From an uncultured Streptococcus sp. (GTDB taxonomy: Bacteria > Bacillota > Bacilli > Lactobacillales > Streptococcaceae), in assembly GCA_900755085.1 (NCBI GenBank), contig CAAEFF010000022.1, positions 1 through 27,618 on the forward strand: DNA of 27,618 nucleotides, given 5' to 3'. This document shows, piece by piece, positions 22,580-27,618 of the stretch. Below the pieces are notes generated by a model that saw nothing but the letters and a program-made list of their open reading frames with translations, made no database searches and was not told the DNA's origin. The first letter of the stretch is position 1. Every line of letters starts with the position of its first letter. The position numbers and the translations under genes were made by a program.

Positions 22580-24001
22580 TTAATTCAAAGCCATGCTCAC
22601 GTAGTTTAAAATAAAGAGAACATCCAAGATCCAAATCATGCTATGCACGTCTTTTGCTTCCCCTTTCACCACTTTTACAAAGCTATAGGTGATAAATCCA
22701 GCCGCAATCCCTTGTGTGATGGAATAACTGAAGCCCATAAAGATCGATGTGAAGAAAGCAGGAATAGCTTCTGACATATCTTCCCAATGGATATTTTTCA
22801 AACCACTTAACATCATGATCCCCACAACAATCAAAATTGGGGCAGTGGCAGCTGTTGGGACAATGGCTAACAAAGGACTAAAGATACTTGAAACAGCAAA
22901 ACAGATCGCAACCACTAGAGCTGTCAAACCAGTACGACCACCAGCACCGATACCTGCTGCAGATTCAATATAAGTTGTCACGTTTGAAGTACCAGCAATG
23001 GCACCTACTGAAGTTGCCACCAAATCAGAGTAAAGAGCCTTATCCAATTTAGCTGACTCATGATTTTCACCACTTGTCGCGATGATTCCAACTTTTTCAC
23101 CCGTACCGATAAGAGTTCCGATCGTATCAAAAATATCGGTCAAAGAGAAGGCCAAAATGGCCATCAAGGTCTCAGGTAAACGAGACGTATTGGAAATCAA
23201 AGAACCCAATCCTTTTGATCCCAAAGCTTGACCAAAGATGGTACCCAAGTCTTTAAAAGCAGCTCCTAGATGGGTACTTGCAAAGTCGATTTTCGACACA
23301 TCTACGACATGGACCAGAATTCCCAAAACAGTCGTCGCGAAGATGGAAAGGATGATTCCTCCCTTGACTCCCTTCACGACGAAGAAAATGGTAATCGCTA
23401 GACCTGCCAGAGCCAAAAGTACCGCCGGATTATTAAAGTCTACCAAACCTGGAACTGCTGCTGCATTGGCCGCAATCGTCGCATTGGCTTGGTCCGCTCC
23501 CTTCCCAACAACGGTATAGGTATGGGGGTCAATCGTAAATTTCAAAAATCCGGCATTTTTGATCCCTACATAGGCCAAGAAAATTCCAATCCCAGCTGAA
23601 ATCGCTGAACGAAGGGCTGTTGGAATCGACTCGATAATCATCTTACGCACTTTTGTCAAGGTGATGATCAATGAAATCACACCACAAATAAAGACCATTC
23701 CCAAGGCTTCTTGCCACGTATAGCCCATTCCAAACACAACAGTGAAGGTAAAGAAGGCGTTCAAGCCCATTCCTGGCGCTTGAGCATATGGCAAATTAGC
23801 ATAAAAGGCCATCATCAAGGTACCAACAACTGATCCAATAATCGTTGCAAGAAAGACCCCTTGAGCTGGCATTCCTGTTTGTGACAACATTTGCGGATTT
23901 ACGAAGAGGATATAACTCATCGCAAAAAAGGTTGTCAAACCAGCAAGAACCTCTGTTCGAACAGTGGTTCCATGTTCTGAAAGTTTAAAAAACTTATCCA
24001 T
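22580..24001 (-). CDS. NCS2-family purine permease (PbuG/PbuO/AzgA branch)
   Basis: A 473-residue polytopic membrane transporter for nucleobases, likely guanine/hypoxanthine or adenine with protons. The branch is shown by AGLTTFFAMSYILFVNP (20-36), QAPGMGLNAFFTF and the SLTDIFDTIGTLIGTGE segment in the second half, with about a dozen hydrophobic segments. The frame runs back to a TTG at 24043, but the conserved start MDKFFKLSEHG at 24001 fits, with AAGGAG 11 bases upstream. No purine riboswitch is visible in the short leader. The exact base is not predictable here. Confidence 0.94.
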   Translation of the reverse strand: MDKFFKLSEHGTTVRTEVLAGLTTFFAMSYILFVNPQMLSQTGMPAQGVFLATIIGSVVGTLMMAFYANLPYAQAPGMGLNAFFTFTVVFGMGYTWQEALGMVFICGVISLIITLTKVRKMIIESIPTALRSAISAGIGIFLAYVGIKNAGFLKFTIDPHTYTVVGKGADQANATIAANAAAVPGLVDFNNPAVLLALAGLAITIFFVVKGVKGGIILSIFATTVLGILVHVVDVSKIDFASTHLGAAFKDLGTIFGQALGSKGLGSLISNTSRLPETLMAILAFSLTDIFDTIGTLIGTGEKVGIIATSGENHESAKLDKALYSDLVATSVGAIAGTSNVTTYIESAAGIGAGGRTGLTALVVAICFAVSSIFSPLLAIVPTAATAPILIVVGIMMLSGLKNIHWEDMSEAIPAFFTSIFMGFSYSITQGIAAGFITYSFVKVVKGEAKDVHSMIWILDVLFILNYVSMALN

Positions 24002-24061
24002 TTCAGAATAAACTCCTTTTTCATCATTCTCGCTCCCAATCAATTTGCGAACGTTATTTCT

Positions 24062-24090
24062 ATTTTATCAAAATATATTTCGGATTTCAA
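24062..24090 (-). promoter_or_regulatory. Promoter of the purine permease gene
   Basis: TTGAAA (24090-24085), a 17-base spacer and TAAAAT (24067-24062) on the minus strand. Confidence 0.65.
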
Positions 24091-24136
24091 GAATTTCTCC
24101 TTCTCTTTTTATTTTTAAGCAGTTTTTCTTATTTTC

Positions 24137-24145
24137 TGATATAAT
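24137..24145 (+). promoter_or_regulatory. Extended -10 promoter of the HAD phosphatase gene
   Basis: TGATATAAT, about 30 bases before the ATG; no clear -35. Confidence 0.55.
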
Positions 24146-24175
24146 GATCTCATTCTTCTCGAAAGGAACCTACAT

Positions 24176-24988
24176 ATGAAAAAGAAACTAATTGCTCTGG
24201 ATTTAGATGGCACTCTCCTGAATTCAGAAAGTAAATTAAGCGACTTCACTGTTGAGACCATAAAGAAAGTTAGCGCCCTTGGACATAAAGTGATCATTAC
24301 AACAGGCCGTCCCTATCGCATGGCCCATACCTACTACCAAGAACTCGAACTCGATACCCCTATGATCAATTTCAACGGCTCCCTCACCCACCTTCCTGGA
24401 AAAAAATGGAGCGAAGAACAATGTTTGACCTTGGATAAAAAATATTTACTAGACATGGTTGCCCATCGTGACGCCATCCAAGCAGACTTCATTGCCGGTG
24501 AATACCGTAATAAATTTTTTATAACGGATCCTAATGACCAGATTGCCAATCCTCAATTATTCGGAATTGAAGCTTTCCAGCCCGAAAATCAATTTCATCC
24601 AGAGAGGGTAACGAGTGATCCAAACTGCATTCTTTTTCAGACAAAGGCTGAAGATAAATATGCTCTTGCAGAGGATATGAATCGGTATTATAACTACAAC
24701 CTATCCATCAATACCTGGGGTGGTCCCTTAAATATTCTGGAATGCAATCCAAAAAATGTGACCAAAGCATCAGCCCTGACTTACCTTCTGGGTAAACTCA
24801 ATATGGATCGGAAGGATTTGATTGCTTTTGGAGACGAGCACAATGACACAGACATGCTAGCTCTTGCTGGGTGTGGATACGCGATGAAAAATGCGAGTTC
24901 AGTCTTACTTCCCTATGCAGATTTCATAACAAACTACACAAACGACGAAGACGGTGTCGCACGCCAATTAATTCAATTATTCTTATAA
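24176..24988 (+). CDS. Cof-type HAD-IIB sugar/nucleotide phosphatase
   Basis: A 270-residue cytoplasmic phosphatase of the haloacid dehalogenase superfamily, Cof subfamily. Motif I is DLDGT (nucleophile Asp9, acid Asp11), motif II is TTGRP (42-46), motif III lysine is K197 (NVTKA), and motif IV is GDEHND (219-224). A cap domain lies between about 85 and 190. These enzymes act on sugar phosphates, pyridoxal phosphate or flavin nucleotides; the substrate cannot be inferred. AAAGGA lies before the ATG. It is monocistronic, with its own promoter and terminator. Confidence 0.93.
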   Translation: MKKKLIALDLDGTLLNSESKLSDFTVETIKKVSALGHKVIITTGRPYRMAHTYYQELELDTPMINFNGSLTHLPGKKWSEEQCLTLDKKYLLDMVAHRDAIQADFIAGEYRNKFFITDPNDQIANPQLFGIEAFQPENQFHPERVTSDPNCILFQTKAEDKYALAEDMNRYYNYNLSINTWGGPLNILECNPKNVTKASALTYLLGKLNMDRKDLIAFGDEHNDTDMLALAGCGYAMKNASSVLLPYADFITNYTNDEDGVARQLIQLFL

Positions 24989-24995
24989 TAGGAAC

Positions 24996-25025
24996 AGACA
25001 TGAGTTACGCCCTCATGTCTTTTTG
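24996..25025 (+). terminator. Terminator of the HAD phosphatase gene
   Basis: A perfect nine-base stem AGACATGAG (24996-25004) with CTCATGTCT (25012-25020), followed by TTTTTG. Confidence 0.9.
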
Positions 25026-25079
25026 TCCCCTAAATCCTTAATCGGTTAATCAATACCCCCCTTTTTTTCCATTTTTTTA

Positions 25080-25114
25080 TTGTTCAATAGATAAACTTGT
25101 GATATTATTAACAT
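25080..25114 (+). promoter_or_regulatory. adhP promoter with Rex-like operator
   Basis: TTGTTC (25080-25085), a 17-base spacer and an extended -10, TGATATTAT (25100-25108). The 18-mer TTGTGA-N6-TAACAT (25097-25114) covers the -10 and resembles a Rex operator (TTGTGA-N6-TCACAA) with two right-arm differences. Rex senses NADH/NAD+, which fits an alcohol dehydrogenase. Confidence 0.6.
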
Positions 25115-25122
25115 AGTTATTA

Positions 25123-25136
25123 AAGAAGCGCTTTCA
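25123..25136 (+). promoter_or_regulatory. cre-like CcpA site in the adhP leader
   Basis: Read on the minus strand, TGAAAGCGCTTCTT is close to the cre consensus TGWAANCGNTNNCW. It lies about 8-21 bases downstream of the predicted start, where CcpA would block elongation. The same sequence forms the left arm of a leader hairpin (AGAAGCG 25124-25130 with CGCTTCT 25149-25155). Confidence 0.6.
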
Positions 25137-25177
25137 AAAATTTTAAATCGCTTCTCGTTCACTTAAGGAGGAACAAA

Positions 25178-26200
25178 ATGAAAGCTGTTGTTGTAAATCC
25201 AGAAGGTACTGGTGTAGAAATCGTTGCTAATAAAGAAGTCCGTCCACTTGAAACTGGCGAAGCTCTTGTTCAAATCGAATACTGTGGTGTCTGCCACACT
25301 GACTTGCACGTGGCACATGGTGACTTCGGAAAAGTTCCAGGTCGCGTCCTTGGACATGAAGGAATCGGTATCGTCAAAGAAGTGGCTCCTGATGTAAAAA
25401 GCTTAAAAGTTGGTGACCGTGTCAGTGTTGCTTGGTTCTTCGAAGGTTGTGGGACTTGTGAATACTGTACAACAGGTCGCGAAACCCTTTGCCGTACTGT
25501 AAAAAATGCAGGTTACTCTGTTGATGGAGGAATGGCTGAACAATGTATCGTTACTGCTGACTACGCTGTCAAAGTTCCAGAAGGACTTGATCCTGCCCAA
25601 GCTTCTTCTATCACTTGTGCAGGGGTTACTACTTATAAAGCCATTAAAGAAGCAAAAGTTGAACCTGGACAATGGGTTGTCCTCTATGGTGCTGGAGGCC
25701 TTGGAAACCTAGCTGTTCAATACGCTAAAAAAGTTTTCAATGCGCATGTCATCGCGGTGGATATCAATAACGATAAACTCGAATTGGCCAAAAAAGTTGG
25801 AGCAGACATCGTTATCAACGGTAAAGAAGTTGCAGATGTCCCAGGATTGATCAAAGAAAAAACAAATGGTGGAGCTCATTCAGCTGTCGTAACAGCTGTT
25901 TCTAAAGTAGCCTTCAACCAAGCAGTCGATTCTGTTCGTGCAGGTGGCCGCGTTGTCGCAGTTGGTCTTCCTTCAGAAATGATGGACCTCAGCATCGTGA
26001 AGACTGTCCTTGACGGTATCCAAGTTATTGGTTCACTCGTAGGTACCCGTAAAGACTTGGAAGAAGCCTTCCAATTTGGTGCAGAAGGCTTGGTTGTGCC
26101 AGTCGTTCAAAAACGTCCTGTAGAAGATGCAGTAGACATTTTTGATGAAATGGAAAAAGGACAAATCCAAGGACGTATGGTACTTGACTTTACAAAATAA
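25178..26200 (+). CDS. adhP: Zinc-dependent alcohol dehydrogenase
   Basis: A 340-residue medium-chain dehydrogenase that interconverts ethanol and acetaldehyde with NAD(H). Catalytic zinc ligands are Cys36 (CGVCHTD), His60 and Glu61 (GHE) and Cys147. The structural zinc set is Cys91, Cys94, Cys97 and Cys105. The Rossmann motif is GAGGLG (171-176), with the acidic residue in AVDINN that selects NAD. The length is normal. AAGGAGG lies before the ATG. Strong codon bias, with frequent GGT, GAA and CGT codons, suggests high expression. Rex-like and cre-like sites at the promoter suggest redox and carbon control. Confidence 0.95.
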   Translation: MKAVVVNPEGTGVEIVANKEVRPLETGEALVQIEYCGVCHTDLHVAHGDFGKVPGRVLGHEGIGIVKEVAPDVKSLKVGDRVSVAWFFEGCGTCEYCTTGRETLCRTVKNAGYSVDGGMAEQCIVTADYAVKVPEGLDPAQASSITCAGVTTYKAIKEAKVEPGQWVVLYGAGGLGNLAVQYAKKVFNAHVIAVDINNDKLELAKKVGADIVINGKEVADVPGLIKEKTNGGAHSAVVTAVSKVAFNQAVDSVRAGGRVVAVGLPSEMMDLSIVKTVLDGIQVIGSLVGTRKDLEEAFQFGAEGLVVPVVQKRPVEDAVDIFDEMEKGQIQGRMVLDFTK

Positions 26201-26249
26201 AATGCACGGATACGGAGTCTAGTGCCCTTAATAGAAAACTATTTATACG

Positions 26250-26429
26250 GAGGCTGGGACAAAAGTCCTAGCCTCTTCTTGTTTTTGGATTGTCGAGCAA
26301 GACGCAGTGGTTGAGTGGGCTCTACTACGCTGATTTCATCAGCTTTTACACCCCTACTCAACTGTGCGGAGGTGGGACGATGAAATCGAATTCTAACGAA
26401 TGACCGATTTCTGTCCCACTCTCTTTTTT
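26250..26429 (+). repeat. Intergenic element, copy 3 (after adhP)
   Basis: Same element as at 10293-10477 and 10867-11042, here on the plus strand 50 bases after adhP. The first hairpin is a full 11 pairs (GAGGCTGGGAC with GTCCTAGCCTC, loop AAAA) followed by TTCTTGTTTTT. The last hairpin (GTGGGAC with GTCCCAC) ends in TCTCTTTTTT. It explains the middle of the 427-base gap 26201-26627. The rest (26430-26627) is AT-rich with no gene seen. A GGAGGAAATG there opens only a six-codon frame. Confidence 0.9.
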
Positions 26430-26627
26430 GTCCAGTTTATATAGACGAATAAAAATTTAGAGTATCTTTATTTTACCGTTTGATTTACTTTCCTCTTTCT
26501 ATAAAAGAATTTCTCGGAGGAAATGATTACGTTAATATATTGAAAAATCGAATTATCTTCAAATAGTAATTGAAAGAATTGACTTTATTATGAAAACCTT
26601 TTATAACTAGGTGGCAAAGTTGGAAAA

Positions 26628-26918
26628 ATGTTACTTGGAAATGCTGCTTTTGAATTTTATGCAGATACAAATGTTGAAAACTATATTCAAATTCCTTGGG
26701 CGGAAATTGAGCAGATCGGTGCCAATGTTCGCGGACATAAAATTAGCCGTCATTTTGAAATTTTCACCAAAGAATCAAAGTTTCTCTTTGCTTCAAAAGA
26801 TTCAGGGAAAATTTTAAAAATTGCTCGTGAAAAGCTAGGCAATGATAAAGTGGTCAAACTTCCTACCCTCCTCCAAACCATCGGTCAAAAATTTAAAAAT
26901 CTATTTGCAAAAAAATAG
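26628..26918 (+). CDS. DUF956-family protein, N-terminally shortened
   Basis: A 96-residue frame with the DUF956 (ManO-like) core: FEFYADTNVENYIQIPW, IGANVRGHKISRHFEIFTKE and SKFLFASKDSGKILKIARE, ending KNLFAKK. Related streptococcal proteins as I recall them have about 25 more residues, including GGKVGKM. Here GGKVGK is still encoded directly before the ATG, but two codons upstream of it there is an in-frame TAA (about 26606-26608). The ribosome site before the ATG is weak (GGA only). Either a shortened protein is made or the gene is decaying. DUF956 genes often sit with mannose PTS operons; this one precedes serS. Confidence 0.65.
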   Translation: MLLGNAAFEFYADTNVENYIQIPWAEIEQIGANVRGHKISRHFEIFTKESKFLFASKDSGKILKIAREKLGNDKVVKLPTLLQTIGQKFKNLFAKK

Positions 26919-26933
26919 AAACTTTAGTATAAT
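26905..26933 (+). promoter_or_regulatory. Promoter of the serS T-box leader
   Basis: TTGCAA (26905-26910), a 17-base spacer and TATAAT (26928-26933). The -35 lies inside the last codons of the DUF956 gene. Confidence 0.8.
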
Positions 26934-26939
26934 CATAAC

Positions 26940-27116
26940 AACGGATAAGTAGGTTATCCTCTTCTTTCAGAAAGTCTGCGGTTGTTGCGAGCAGATAGGA
27001 GGGATAGGTGAAATTCTACCGTTATCTTTAATTACATACATAATCAAGTGCACATCTGTGAAGTTGGATGGAACCGTGGCGCTGCCACTCCAACACTGTA
27101 ACAGGTGTGCTTTTTA
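26940..27116 (+). promoter_or_regulatory. Serine T-box riboswitch leader of serS
   Basis: The T-box core TGGATGGAACCGTGGC lies at about 27065-27080. The basal stem AACGG/CCGTT brackets a specifier loop with the conserved AGTA on the 5' side (near 26948-26951). TCT (Ser) lies at 27015-27017 on the 3' side, followed by the expected A. An apical stem TCTGC/GCAGA follows the usual Stem I plan. The terminator is GCACATCTGT (27050-27059) with ACAGGTGTGC (27101-27110) plus T5, enclosing a GTGGC/GCCAC hairpin. Confidence 0.93.
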
Positions 27117-27132
27117 TCATAAAGGAGTTCTT

Positions 27133-27618
27133 ATGTTAGATATCAAACGAATCCGCACAGATTTTGATGCGGTTGCTAAAAAATTGGCTACACGTGGGGT
27201 AGCCGCTGTTACTTTGAATGAGATGAAAGAAATCGATGCCAAACGTCGAGACATCTTAGTCAAAGTAGAAAATCTCAAAGCAGAGCGCAACACTGTATCT
27301 GCTGAAATCGCCCAAGCTAAACGAAACAAGGAAAATGCAGATGATAAGATCGCTGCGATGCAAACCCTCTCTGCAGAGGTCAAAGCATTGGATACAGAAT
27401 TGGCTGAAATCGATGCAAAATTAACTGAATTCACCACTACCCTTCCAAACATCCCTGCTGACAGTGTCCCTGTTGGTGCAGATGAGGATGACAACGTTGA
27501 GGTTCGCCGTTGGGGAACACCTCGTGATTTCAGCTTTGACGTAAAAGCCCACTGGGACTTAGGAGAAGACCTAGGCATCTTAGACTGGGAACGTGGTGCG
27601 AAGGTTACCGGAGCTCGC
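27133..27618 (+). CDS. serS: Seryl-tRNA synthetase, 5' part
   Basis: Class II synthetase that charges tRNA-Ser. The first 162 codons are present and the gene runs off the right edge (usual length about 425). The start MLDIKRIRTDFDAVAKKLATRG and the long charged antiparallel coiled-coil arm (about 27-100), which grips the tRNA-Ser variable arm, are typical. The conserved TLPNIPADSVPVGADEDDN follows. AAAGGAG lies before the ATG. Expression should depend on the serine T-box directly upstream. Confidence 0.97.
   Translation, partial: MLDIKRIRTDFDAVAKKLATRGVAAVTLNEMKEIDAKRRDILVKVENLKAERNTVSAEIAQAKRNKENADDKIAAMQTLSAEVKALDTELAEIDAKLTEFTTTLPNIPADSVPVGADEDDNVEVRRWGTPRDFSFDVKAHWDLGEDLGILDWERGAKVTGAR

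Noticed and set aside
24002..24090. Purine riboswitch before the NCS2 permease
   Set aside because: Leader is only about 50 bases and lacks the conserved purine aptamer core.
26611..26817. 68-codon frame starting with GTG
   Set aside because: Different frame from the DUF956 core, which matches family sequence; it is a shadow.
27117..27578. 153-codon minus-strand frame
   Set aside because: Antisense shadow of serS.
1..27618. CRISPR arrays, tRNA or rRNA genes, phage genes, toxin-antitoxin pairs
   Set aside because: None seen on either strand. The window reads as conserved core chromosome.

Overview
The window looks like core chromosome of a low-GC Firmicute, almost certainly a Streptococcus of the mitis/sanguinis type. 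The species is not fixed; S. parasanguinis or a relative is a guess. The reasons are T-box controlled glyQ and serS, a YSIRK-type signal on a large subtilase, the ccrZ-trmB pair, the rimP-nusA-ylxR-ylxQ-infB-rbfA operon, ecsAB next to hit, and lytR next to tsaE. There is no phage, transposase, CRISPR array, rRNA or tRNA gene. Most lines are ordinary housekeeping genes, so the novelty lies in regulation and intergenic structure rather than in a new gene system.

Region 1-8.4 kb (all minus strand). The 5' part of glyQ is preceded by a small zinc-site protein of the GFA family, and both lie behind a glycine T-box. Next come a 1473-residue secreted subtilase without a visible LPXTG anchor, an aldo/keto reductase coupled to a tiny membrane protein, and nagA behind a NagR-type operator. 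The subtilase promoter carries a textbook WalR/VicR box.

Region 8.5-19.4 kb (minus strand). It holds a Na/phosphate cotransporter with a PhoU-like tail, then the transcription/translation operon rimP-nusA-ylxR-ylxQ-infB-rbfA, and upstream of it ecsA-ecsB-ccrZ-trmB. No terminator is visible between trmB and rimP. Several genes here start with TTG or GTG.

Region 19.4-24.1 kb. hit and a small coiled-coil protein run on the plus strand. They converge through a two-way terminator on tsaE-GNAT-lytR (minus). A purine permease (minus) follows.

Region 24.1-27.6 kb (plus strand). It holds a Cof-type HAD phosphatase, a zinc alcohol dehydrogenase with Rex-like and cre-like sites at its promoter, a shortened DUF956 gene, and serS behind a serine T-box with specifier UCU.

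The most notable structure is a roughly 180-base intergenic element present three times (after rbfA, after infB and after adhP). Each copy sits directly 3' of a gene in the same sense. Each begins with a terminator-like hairpin and ends with a second one. The copy inside the infB-rbfA interval has lost the features that would stop transcription.
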